Of a stretch of DNA of 64,000 bases, positions 22,653-33,579 are shown one piece after another. Position 1 is the first letter of the stretch. Each line of letters starts with the position of its first letter. The stretch covers positions 81,096,339 to 81,160,338 of the forward strand of contig NW_026262734.1 of assembly GCF_021869535.1 (NCBI RefSeq), read 5' to 3'. The notes under the pieces are model-generated. The model searched no databases. It saw only the letters and a program-made list of their open reading frames with translations, and was not told where the DNA came from. This DNA comes from Mytilus californianus. Taxonomy: Eukaryota > Mollusca > Bivalvia > Mytilida > Mytilidae. Position numbers and translations under genes: made by a program.

Positions 22653-23429
22653 TAGTGTTACAAATAAGGGTATGGGATAAGGGTGATACGTATACATGGT
22701 ATATTTATGTAAAGCCATGATTATTATTTTCTTATTATTCAGACTGCACTTTCTCTGTTTTACTTTACTCGCGGTCGCGGCCGTTCAAGTGTGGATAATT
22801 TATTGTGTGACTGAGACTGTATGTACGAACACTGTTATATTAATTGGGAATGATAAGATATAGACTTTGTCTCACTGTTTGTCCAAAGGGAGGTCCCGAC
22901 ATGTTCCCAGCCTTATTTCTCCCCGTGTTATCATTGTCACGCTTTCTCACCTTTATCGTATATTTATATAAGGGTTATATATTGTAATTGGGCATTTCCT
23001 TTGTTAATGCAAAACTTCAATCGTCCCCTTTTCCCTTTATTCCCTGGACTTTCTCCTTCGTTTACTGGAGGCCGCCATTTATTTACTTTGTATGCGCATG
23101 TGCTTGTCGTGGGAATATAAGATGAAACACGACCTATAACCCTGTGGGCGATCAACCAATCAAATACCATAGAATTGCCTACTGGTACCACGGGGATGTG
23201 GGTTGTGGGCACTATGTATTAAAAAGGGCATCTTTCGCCTGCTCTGGTTCTAAGGTTGCGGCCCGATACCAGGGACAACAATAAATTATCCAGACTTTAT
23301 CGACAGCGAGCAAAGCAAAACAGAGAAAGTGCAGTCTGGATAAATAAATTTTATACTAATAAAAGAATAATCATGGCTTTACATAAATATACTTATCACC
23401 CTTAACCCTTACAATTATTTGTAACATTA
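22653..23429. mobile_element. MITE-like element with ~160-bp TIRs
   Basis: The left end TAGTGTTACAAATAAGGGT and the reverse complement of the right end TAATGTTACAAATAATTGT start TIRs of roughly 160 bp. Both arms carry ATGTAAAGCCATGATTATT, CAGACTGCACTTTCTCTG and a GGATAATTTATTG end. The interior (about 450 bp) encodes nothing. Flanking TA dinucleotides would suit a TA target duplication but do not prove it. A truncated copy in opposite orientation lies at 19526-19919. Confidence 0.75.
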
Positions 23430-24202
23430 TTAAAACATGTTTTCGTATGTTGATAACAATATTTCTGCTGTTTATTTTACAATTATAAGCTAACATTATA
23501 TCTCCTTTGAACAGTTAAATTTCACTCTGATGTATTTCAGTTCGCTTGTGTATATATGATGTTTCATTATCTGTATGGATAAAAATAAAAACCACACTTT
23601 ATAAATTTCATTAGCCCGAAGCATTTTCTGGATAAACTTTCAACAGGAAAGCTCAAAGCCGAATATGTCAAAGCTGCGGATATATGGTGTAAATTCATTA
23701 GAAAATTGCTCGACAAATCAAAGATTTTATTGGCTGAGTGGACGATTAGACGTGTGTCGCTACTGTTAAAAAAACCCTGATAATGCTCTGTTAAGGGACA
23801 ATCATTTGATTTTCGGGGACGGGGGAAGAGGATTTTGAAAAAGAATATCATGACCTGGTAACAGCTTAATATAATTAACCTTAAATGAAACAGTATCAAG
23901 ATTAATATTATGTTGCGCAAAATGCAGAAAACAGTTGTATACAAAAATGATAATAGATTTTCGCGCGGTTATGCCGCGGAAAGAAAATGAGCATGCGTAG
24001 CAACAGATGAAAATGAAAAATCCGCAATATATCCGCCTTTCCCCTTCCCGAATATCAAGGTCTTATGTTATGGTATGTGATAAAAAAAAAGGGGGAATAT
24101 GTTAACCGTAAGACATTCAACAAGAAGCAAATACAATACCGTATAGTATGATATTACTTGAGCTAATTAAAAAAAAAACATCAAGAGATCCAATATAAAA
24201 AA
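23430..24202. other. Unassigned, with a coding-like plus-strand island
   Basis: 23592-23780 (+) stays open and reads FISPKHFLDKLSTGKLKAEY and AADIWCKFIRKLLDKSKILL before TGA. It is Lys-rich and helical in character, without recognised family or splice sites. A 125-codon minus frame overlaps it (23567-23944) and is more hydrophobic. Either could be a repeat remnant; neither is supported as a gene. Confidence 0.3.
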
Positions 24203-24740
24203 GAAGATGTGGTATGATTGCCAGTTAGACAACTCTCCACAAGAGACCAACATTGAACAGAAATTAACAACTATAAGTCACCGCACGGCCTTCAACAATG
24301 ATCAAAGCCCATCCCGCATAGTCAGCTATTAAAGGCCCCGAAATGACAAATGTAAAACAATTCAAACGAGAAAAGCAACGGCCTAATTTATGTACAAAAT
24401 AATCAACGAAAAACAAATATGTAACACATCAACAAAAGGCAACCACTGAATTACAGGCTCCTGACTTGGGACAGACACACAGAATACGGCGGGGTTAAAC
24501 ATGTTAGCGGGCGCCTAACCCTCCCCTAACCTGGGACAGTGGTGAAACAGTACAACATAAGAACAAACTATAAAAATCAGTTGAAAAAGGCTAAACTCAT
24601 CAGATGGATACAAATAGAATTAAATCTAACAAAAACACAGAGTCGACGTGGACGGGTACTTGTACATCCCAACAACAAAAAGACACTAAGCACAGATCTG
24701 AGAGTACTCACAGTTACTGACAGCTAGTTCAAAGTCAATA
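24203..24740 (+). repeat. Dispersed repeat family A, long copy
   Basis: It begins AAGATGTGGTATGATTGCC and runs through CGCACGGCCTTCAACAATG, AAAGGCCCCGAAATGAC, AACCACTGAATTACAGGC, TCCTGACTTGGGACAGAC and CAGATCTGAGAGTACTCACA. I recognise this as one of the commonest mussel interspersed repeats. It overlaps a 62-codon frame that is not a gene. Confidence 0.85.
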
Positions 24741-24839
24741 ACAACTAAAAGAAAAAAATCATACTACAACAAGAAATTAAAACAATCAAAACAAGGCGAA
24801 ACGTAACGAAAACAATCAAATCATGGCAAACCGTAACGA

Positions 24840-25855
24840 ACAGGTCAACTACGGACCCCTCAAATATCAGTTGCAAGGGTTCTTAACGTGCATACAGCGT
24901 GGCCCTCTCTCTACACTATTGAGGCATCGGATTTAACCTCCCAATTCTGACTGTACGTGGCTACGTATTTATACATCCCACACTGGCAAATGGACGCCAC
25001 ACTTTAATTGGCAAGGATTTTCCTGCCGTTTGGAAAAAGACCAAGAGTGACCACATTTCTTACCCTCAATCACTTTAGGGGGCATATTAAGTGTCGACAC
25101 GTCTTTACCCGTCTATGAAAAGTATGACATTGCCATGATATAATTTTAAACAGCATGTGTAGGACCATCATTTTAGATATCTGGATAGTAACACATGTCA
25201 AGTAAAGTATCAGATTATTTAAAAAGGGTTCTGCATTTACATGATTTGAGTTGGATGTATTATATATAATTTATGTACTTTTAAAATTTCAGTATATATC
25301 TTATGGAGGAGGAATCGGAAGGATTCAGATGACTCTGAACAAGAGGTTGTTCAGTATCACAGATATACTATATGTGTTTACGCAAATTAGAGAAAGCACG
25401 ATTTCAAACGCCATAGATTAAAGGTTCACTAAAAACCAAATCAACACAGTGTTCCACACACAACAACGAACACCAACTATCTGTGTCATGTTAGTGGTAT
25501 TATCAACATCAAGTGCCGAATTATCAATCCATTTCAAAGACCAACACACTTTAAATACAAATGTAGCACTTGTTGTGTTGTCTCAAGCCCGTTATGGGAC
25601 TTAAGGGGACAGCTCAATAGACATAATAACATCAAAACATATAAGTGTTCCCTTTGCAATAAGAAATTTACATACAAAATTCATTTAAAGGTCACTTAAA
25701 AGCATGTATACAGAAAAGTAAGTCCATCGTTTTTATCTAACGCCTGTGGTTGTGGATACAAAAATATGGACTCTTTGAATAAACATTAGAAAGTGGTCTA
25801 TGAAGATTGGCTTTCTAACATGTATATGTGGTAAGCAATACAAATGGCGATCAAG
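24840..25855 (+). pseudogene. Decayed C2H2 zinc-finger segment, copy B
   Basis: Direct duplicate of 12781-13752. It holds TICVYAN, the same TAG (25388-25390), then RKHDFKRHRLKVH. Further on YKCSTC and RGQLNRHNNIKTYKCSLC read into NKKFTYKIHLK, a near-intact finger with a KTYKC linker. After CSLC the zinc histidines are displaced by a small indel. CGCGYKNMDSLNKH is a further half finger. Copy B is less damaged than copy A in the CSLC region. Frameshifts separate the fingers, so it is not expected to be translated as a protein. Confidence 0.65.
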
Positions 25856-27239
25856 GATATAAGAGACCTTCAATTGCCAAGGCGTTTTTTTATTTTGTTA
25901 AAAATCAAAGTTTAAATGATATTTAATATACTTTTTTGATGTCTAGTACTCATTGGTGGTTAATTATCATAATTAAATAGAATTTTTGTCAAAAAACAAG
26001 TGTGGACACAGATCAGTGTGTATAGTATGTTTGAATGTTTGACAGTGTTTTCTGACAAACAAGTTTTTTACGGGTTTTTCCAATAGTGTTCTATGTTAAA
26101 CTGTGTCCCACAGTGACAGCCATCCTCAATATCGGACCAGTACCAAGCACTAAAAATTTGTAGTATCGGTTATTCAATATTTGGTTTTTATGTTCAAGAT
26201 TATCATGGAGGAAACACTTTTTGTACATCATGTACATGTTATATGGATTTCCAAATGATTCTGTTAAAATATGTTCCAGGCCATAAAAAAAGAATATGTT
26301 TGTTTGCCCTTACCCTACCTACCCGAAAAAAAGCTGCCTACTCAAAAAATTCTGTTATTGTTCTGATGTGAAAAAAGTTTTTTTTTGTAATCAAATAGGC
26401 ATGAGGACTAAAAAAACATCTGACACTTCAATTTTTCTTTTTCCTGAAAAAGAAAGAAAATGCTTACCTACATACCCACTGTCTCTACCTTCGGGTAGGA
26501 TTTGGGCAAACCAAAATATTTTTAAGTGTGGACCTACTACTTTGCTTTTGGACTTAAGCAAATATTCAAAATTAGTAGATGAACACATAAGCTGCATTTC
26601 TGCATTATATGTGATTTAAATATGCCAGATGGTTTATAAGAACATGTATGTATGTTCTTCTTGTATGGTTCTAATTGTGTCCTTTGTGGTGGGCATTTCT
26701 TACTTGGAACACTGTAGTTAAGGATCATCCCAGTATCATTAGTGAAAAATTTTGTTTACTTGTCCAAAATTGTTTCTTAGAAGACGTCTAATAGTTCAAA
26801 GAGATGATAATACCTGTCAGGCACAATGAGCTAGATGAGCAAGAAAGTACACTTTTGTTGTATTACACATGTATTTTAATTCTTTCTTTGAAAATGTCTT
26901 TTTCTTAGGTTCTCCAAGGACTGGTTTAAGTTGTATAAACATGATGAAAGAAACATTTACCAGTATTATGTACCTTTAATAACATGGTATATCTAATTTA
27001 TCTGCTTATGATTCTTTTCTATATATAAATTATGACAAATCGTGTAGACTAAGAGATTTGAAAAAGGTATTGCAGAATTATTCTTGTTTGAAGGTTTTTG
27101 TTGTGTGGATAAAACTATAAATGAAATCTGTAGGATGCAGTTTTGTTGTGGTATAAAAATAAACAGTGCTGTAACCTGGCAATAAACACTAACACAAATT
27201 AGGAAATAACAAATCAATGATAAAAGTTGAACAATGAAA
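25856..27239. other. Mostly non-coding, one unexplained 107-codon frame
   Basis: The frame 26296-26619 (+) begins MFVCPYPTYPKKSCLLKKFC, with ERKCLPTYPLSLPSGRIWAN and FKCGPTTLLLDLSKYSKLV later. Its Cys/Pro content and length stand out in AT-rich DNA. No domain, splice partner or upstream context supports a gene, and it could be a repeat-borne frame. The rest shows nothing recognisable. Confidence 0.3.
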
Positions 27240-28013
27240 GATATTTAGGGACTGGTTTGGGGGGGGGAGGTGGGGGGGTTCTCGGGAAAAATCTTGGATA
27301 GTTTGGAATTCTTTTCAACTGTTTTCCAATGCTCACGAATGACACCGAAGCTGTTTTTGAGAGATGGGTCGTAAGTAAGAACACATTGAGTCCTCTTATT
27401 TTTTCTTTTTATCTTTGCATTCTAACAGTTTACTCCTTTGGATAGTTTCCGCTTTCTGAAAACTTTTTTGAATAATTCTGTGATTATAGCCCCTTCTCTT
27501 CAAGCGGGTTTCGAGTTGACTTAGTCGTTGTTTAGTTGTTTCTGTGTTGAAACATATTCGCTTGACTTTGAGTGCCTGACTGTACGGGATGCTCTTAGTA
27601 CAATGGGCAGGATGGCAACTTTTAAGGGACAGGTATTGGTTAGTATCAGTAGGCTTATAATAAAGGTCTGTGGATATAATGCCATCTGTAAGGGAGCTGG
27701 AAGTATCGAGGAAGGTGATTTTGGATTTAGATCTCTCATGAGTAAATTTGATACTTTGATGTATGTTGTTGGCATGAGTGATGATTGTATCTAAATTATA
27801 GTCATTTTTATTTCCATTTCATATCCATATCATCTATAAATCTAAACCAGGAAAGCGGTTTTTCGATTGAAGATTCAAGGAGTTGTTTTTCTAATTTGCC
27901 CATAAATATGTTGGCATATGATGGAGCCATTTTGGTACCCACAGCAGTTCTATTAACTTGTAGATAATGATCTCCATCAAAGGCGAAGTTGTTGTTCTTT
28001 AGTACCAGCGTGA
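27240..28013 (-). pseudogene. Penelope-like reverse transcriptase remnant
   Basis: On the minus strand the segment reads [36 protein letters not shown], then [12 protein letters not shown] with an F-I-D-D catalytic motif. After a frameshift near 27800 it continues through IHQSIKFTHE, KSKITFLDTSSSLTDG, STDLYYKPTDTNQYL, CHPAHCTKSIPYSQALKVKR and RLSQLETRLKRRGY. A second frame change follows near 27400, then LTYDPSLKNSFGVIREHWK. The [13 protein letters not shown] block and the long KPTDTNQYL thumb region are typical of Penelope-like elements. The N-terminal half of RT is missing; the right edge ends at a hairpin (27985-28048). The copy is dead. Confidence 0.8.
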
Positions 28014-28048
28014 AAATGCTCACGCTGGTACTAAAGAACGACAACTTC
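27985..28048. repeat. Hairpin at the edge of the Penelope-like RT
   Basis: 27985-28013 and 28020-28048 are reverse complements with one mismatch and a 6-nt loop; pairing weakens but continues outward to about 45 bp. Both arms encode the same RT segment (LVLKN), on opposite strands, so this is an inverted duplication of the element's own sequence. Confidence 0.9.
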
Positions 28049-28654
28049 ACCTTCAGATGGACTGCATCTAGGCATCAGGTTTATGCAATTTGAAATATAT
28101 ATATACACATACATAAACACGAGGCTGGTGTAGTCACACTAGCATGCACAAACAAAAAAGCTGGAAAAAATCTAGCAAGTACTATGAAATGCATTCCAAA
28201 CTATCCTATGAGAGACAATAATTTTAAACTTCAATTAATTCGGACAAAATTGCAATACGTAGCTATAGATGGTTTCCCTTTTTCTGCTTGATAAATTTTC
28301 ACTATGAAAAAATAAGGGGGAGTTGAATATATATGTAATCTGATAGAGTAAAACCGTCTGAATTTACTGGTCATGTGTACAATAATTGCTTACAATGAAA
28401 CCATTTTTACTTAATTTAAGAAAAACAACTATGATACAATTTAATCATTAACTGAACTATAAACTCTAATCATTTGCTCATTAGAAGTTTCAAAGCCAAG
28501 CAAATTAGAACAGTGCAGTCACTGCACCAGACATGTACATTTCTGTCAAAGTTCTGTTGTTTTTTCATGCTTTTCATACCTTATTAAATGAATGATTTAT
28601 TTCCAAAAAGAACATCAAACATGGATAAAATGTAAATTATGTTTTTATAATACC

Positions 28655-29165
28655 AAGAGTTGGAATACGCTGCATTCACCTTGTCGGTCTGTGGGTTTGT
28701 CCGTTCGTGCAAAACACCGTTCCGTCACAGTTTTTAACGTATGTCAGAAAGAGATGCCCTGAACACACTGCTTGGTACATTGAACAGACTCGAAACCCCT
28801 GCAGACCAATTCTGTGTTTCGCCTCCAATAAAGTCTGCCTTTAATAAATTTGTACAGCCATTTTTGTCTCGCCTGCAACGAAAGTCCCAGTATGTGAGAC
28901 ATAGATATTACTACCCGGCGGCGTAAACTATTTGTATAATGTTTACTATTTTTAGAAGGTAAAAGATCTGAATGCTTCATACCTTGTATGCATATACCTT
29001 ATGGTACGAAGTTTCCGTCTGTCATGTCCATTGTCCTTAGCCTCATTTTCATGTTTCAGCAACTGCCTGAAAACAAATTTCAGTTTTTTTGTTATGTGCA
29101 TTTCTCACTTATTATGAGTAGTAGGATATTTGGTATATAGGTTCCTTACAACGCCAACATATATA
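28655..29165 (+). repeat. Dispersed repeat family B, copy 2
   Basis: It matches 7118-7560 from TTTTGTCTCGCCTGC (28863) through CCGGCGGCG, AGAAGGTAAAAGA, CTTCATACCTTGTATGC and CCTCATTTTCATG. The copy extends further left (TCTGTGGGTTTGTCCGTTCG). The 61-codon frame 28741-28926 lies inside it and is not a gene. Confidence 0.7.
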
Positions 29166-31379
29166 TTTATGTTTATATCGCTCATATGACCGTCAGCAGT
29201 CTTCGGAGGTCAACTCTATAGTTGATTAGATGGCGTCAAAACAAAAATACACACGAAACAATGATACATATTATGAACCCCGTGCCTTGAAAATTATGTA
29301 TTTTAGACTTTTGATAAATTGTATTATACGTTTTAGTATGTTATAAATCAAATATGAGAATTTGAGTCTAATCGGTGAACATGAATTTGATAGCAAATTC
29401 CCCTTTAAGAATTTTGCAACAAAAATGTCCAGCAACACTTTTAGCGTTAATCAGTTTTAGTTCTTAGTTGAAAAGTGATGAGAAATGCTGTACAGCTACC
29501 TTTTTCTGCAATGTCCAAAATATACCCATAGGAGAAATACTTTACTATCTCAGGTTGATAACCAATTCACCAATGTAAAATATCAAGTACAAATAACCTG
29601 ATTTTATGGATAATAATAAATGAAGACAACACATTTTTATCTTTGTTGTGTGAATTTTTAAAGCTCTACTTTGCAGAAAGAAAACAGCATAATTGTACTC
29701 AATTATAATGATCATCTACCTGGTAAAAGAAAATGTTTATTTCAACATCCAGAGTTATCTCTCTTTATTCACTAACTGGACTTTTATGATTTATGCTTTT
29801 ATGTATGTTCTAATGTACTATATCTAATTAACATAATCAGAACGAGCGTAGTGAGAAAGATTGGTATGAAAGTGTGAATGATCGTGTTAAATTTTGTAAT
29901 GCCCGAAAGGGCCCTGTGATTAGGAAATTTTGAATTTCGACACTGGTGTAGACCGAGCCATTGCAACTTCAGTGTATGGGTAGTGGATACCAAAATGAAT
30001 TTCCATCTAACGTTGTCGTTACATTTTCCTATCATATAGAAGGAACCATAAAAATAAACGTGTTTTATTTTTTGCTTCTCGTAGACACATCCATTTGGAT
30101 ACATCAGTGTGAAATCGGTATTAAAAAGATAATATAGACTGGTATTAGTCAGCTTTATATACCCATTGAACAGTTTTTGATTTTTAAGACATATAGGTTT
30201 AATCTTACTGCATTATTCATTGTTTCAATGAGTCATTCCTTTCCGCGAAAAGTATGTGAATTCTGGCTCATCATTGAAAGTGTAACATATCATTTCTTAA
30301 CAATTGGTTAGTGAAGAGACAAAAATTGTCGAAAATTATTTCTGTTTATGTTATTATAACCAATAGGTAGATACATTTGCTGAAAGGGCTGCTTAAATCT
30401 TTCCAGCATGGCTTTGTTTAATTGACATCTGCTGTTATAACATTCTGGAAATCATTTATTTCAATGAATGTGTAACTCTCAGGAATATTTCAGAGTGTTC
30501 GTGCATTTGATTTTATTTTTAATATGTTTTAATATCATCAGCTCTTAAATGTTCGTATTAGGTTTAGCCTTCAAATATTAAGTATTTCAGCAAAACTAAA
30601 TTTACATTAACTGTCGAAGTGCATATTTTCATCTTCTAGACGAAACAACTTTTAAATTTAATCAAAGAAACCATTTCATGTTCAATAATTCCAGAAATTT
30701 TGCCCTTTTAAAAGTTTTGTGTGTGAAAATAACCATCTGGCATGTATTCAGATTTTAAAATGTTCATAAAAATGCAGGAATTTGAGGCGGAAGAAATGAC
30801 AAAAAAAAACGTAAGAGAATACAATGTTAAGTATACAGATATTTTTTTAATTGTTGCAATTAAAAAGAATGTATTTTGCTGTCCCAAGGTCAGATATTCA
30901 AACATAAAATATACAATTTAAATTAAAATTAAATGAAACGTTGATAACAAATGTTAAGGGAAAAGTGTACCTAGCTGAAATAATAAAGAAAAAAACAAAA
31001 GATCAAATTTATGTCTATTCATGTCAGATAATAGGACTTTAACATTCTATTGAAATATTGAAATACAATTCCTGTCATATTCAAGTGGATTTATGCATTT
31101 AAAGCGCCACTTTAAATCACGAATCATAGTTTTTAAAATTTTATCTGATTAATAACTAGTACAAGAAAAACTAATATAGACTGGGACCAAATGGATATTA
31201 GATGGATGATGTATGTGAGAAAAAAAATCCAATAACTAAAGCAAAAGCATCATACACCCTTTACAGAAAAAGTTGAGGGGACTGCAAGTGCTTTTGGAAG
31301 GATCATGAACTACTAGTGGGATTCGCCATGTTGATCAAGGCATGTCCCAAATGAGTTACAAGTCGTATTCGGTTATGTT
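29166..31379. other. AT-rich DNA, nothing supported
   Basis: No spliced gene or known repeat was identified. At 29835-29930 a short plus-strand stretch reads NERSEKDWYESVNDRVKFCN before a stop; it is too short to call. Confidence 0.4.
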
Positions 31380-31725
31380 ATATACCAGGACAGATGCATG
31401 GATGTTGCTACTTAAGCTCTAGCATATCGTTTCAAATTGGAGATATATACTATATACAATGATATACTTATGTATGTACTTAAATTGTCGATATTTAAGA
31501 CTCTGATTTATATTTGTCTCAATGACAATCATTCCACATATCATTTTGATATAGTTACATGCAGATGATTCGGGAATATTTTCTACATAGAAATCGAAAG
31601 TAAGTGGTAGAACAAATAAGATCTCAGAAATTTTCGTCGCAAAATTAAGATCTAGATTGACCCTTTTTGATCATTTTATGAATGCAAGTCAAGATACGCA
31701 TACTGTAGGGTGATACTAGCTTCTT
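31380..31725 (-). pseudogene. Highly decayed RT fragment
   Basis: GGAGATATATACTATAT, TTTTCTACATAGAAATCGAAAG, TCGTCGCAAAATTAAG and GATTGACCC...TGCAAGTCAAGATA occur in the same order as in the better preserved fragment at 52660-52815. An insertion of about 100 bp separates the two halves. No usable frame remains. Confidence 0.5.
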
Positions 31726-33304
31726 TTCTTTCCTCCTGATTTAATCATATATTAAGTCTGCCTCAAATGAATAAAAGAAAGAAATCGGCAAGAGGAAGAG
31801 CACATTATGTTTCCATATGAATGCCATTTGTTCGTTGAATGGAAAACATAAGTTATATTTCTGACTTATTATAGGCATTTTCAGAAGATAACCGTTGGGT
31901 TAACCCTGGTTTTATAACTATCTACACTTCAAAATTTACCAAGAACTGCGTGATAAACACATTTATCTGAATGAGGGAAGAAATATCAACTATTCAACAG
32001 TCTGGCATTTATTTCGCTTTGACTACCAATTCTCTTGGGTATTTTGGGGGACACTGGATTTCATGGTTTGTACAAAGCCTTCAATCGAACCTATTGGATA
32101 TGTGTACTTCGTTGAAATGTAAATTCGTAATTTACCTATACCGACGAAATCCTACAAAAATTGGTATTCCATGAAAAAATGTGAATCAACAGCACACATC
32201 TTTTATGAAAAAGAATGTGGAGTGCCACTCAACCAGTGAATATGTTAACTTAATTCAATTAATCTTTCTTAAATCATCGAAAAAGTGTTACTTAGTATAC
32301 CACTGTGTACATAGTGTATGCTACTATTACAAATTTTACACGGATATACATGTATCACACATGGTTTCCTTGGTTCTTTTTCTATCGGATCATAAAATTG
32401 GTTAATACATTTATTTCGTAAAATATCTTATCTGTCTGCATAAATCCAGTGATAACAATTTAGGCTTTGCCGAGAACAACTTCAGAATTGAGAACCACTC
32501 CTGTTCTCAAAAATTCCATTTGTGATTGTTCTTTCCAATTATATAAGTAATGGCATTTATAAGTGAGGAACATAAATATAAAATACGTCCTTAGTTAAAA
32601 TAAATGTTCCTTTTACATAGCCATTGGAACCATGACAAATATAATACAATGTATAAGTGATATGTATAAACCAACTGAAACAATAAAAATATACAAAAAT
32701 TTGGATTTATTATTAGTTCAATTAATGCTCGTACGAGATATGTTCCTTGTTGTCAGTAAACAAATAATGTATTTTGCCATGTCAAGGACGTTTACCCTAC
32801 ACTCCTTTGGTTAATATTTAATACATCTATTCGCGAAAGAAACTTAGTTATTTTTGAAATATAATCCAGATTGATCTAAAAAGAAAAACAAATAAGTATT
32901 TTTATGGTAGATGATATCCGATTTTCGAACGTATTCAAATAAATTTTGTGTCATGTTGCCTTTAATTTGAGTAGCGCCTGCCAAGCACCACTTGAAAATA
33001 CAATAGCTGTCAAATTCATGTTCATTGATTAGATTCTAAATGTCATATTTTATTGAAACATACAAAACGTTTCTTCAAGTTACAAAAGGTCATAAAAACA
33101 ATTTACAATACATGAACTCTTTATAATGTATCAACATTGCGTGTATATTTTAGAATAGACGTCATTTAACTAACCTACGAGATGATCCTCGAAGAATTTC
33201 GTAGATCATATGACCTGATGTAAACATTAAACATAAGGTATAAATATTGTTTTTCTGTTTGATATCTTTTTCATAGATTAAAAAAATATGTAAATCAACG
33301 TCTA
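31726..33304. other. AT-rich DNA, nothing recognised
   Basis: I see only short open frames without composition or splice support. 33303-33304 is the left TA target base pair of the following element. Confidence 0.4.
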
Positions 33305-33579
33305 AGGTGGTACCATACACCTTGACTAAAATTAAATTGGCTCGTTTAATTTTCATAAAATTTTGACAAAACATTTACTTTGACCCTCTGACAAAAATAT
33401 AAAGATTTCAAAAAACTTGAACCACACACTTTATCGGAAATTTTTTTTGGATATATAGCAGTTTGACAAACACTTATTTTGATCATTGAGAAGCTTAATA
33501 TTCCCTTAACAATAGAACGTGATTAAAACGTTCAGCTGATTTTTACAGAGTTATCTCTATGTAGTGTTATGTACCACCT
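33305..33579. mobile_element. MITE with TA target duplication
   Basis: AGGTGGTAC at 33305-33313 pairs with GTACCACCT at 33571-33579, and both ends are flanked by TA. The 275-bp body has no coding capacity. TA duplication and small size fit a Tc1/mariner-type non-autonomous element. The 70-codon minus frame 33162-33374 overlaps it and is not a gene. Confidence 0.75.

Noticed and set aside
28741-28926. 61-codon plus-strand frame beginning MSERDALNTL
   Set aside because: It lies within a copy of dispersed repeat family B and ends in the repeat's CCGGCGGCG block.
29835-29930. Short hydrophilic plus-strand stretch (NERSEKDWYESVNDRV)
   Set aside because: Only about 30 codons before a stop, with no splice sites or second piece nearby.
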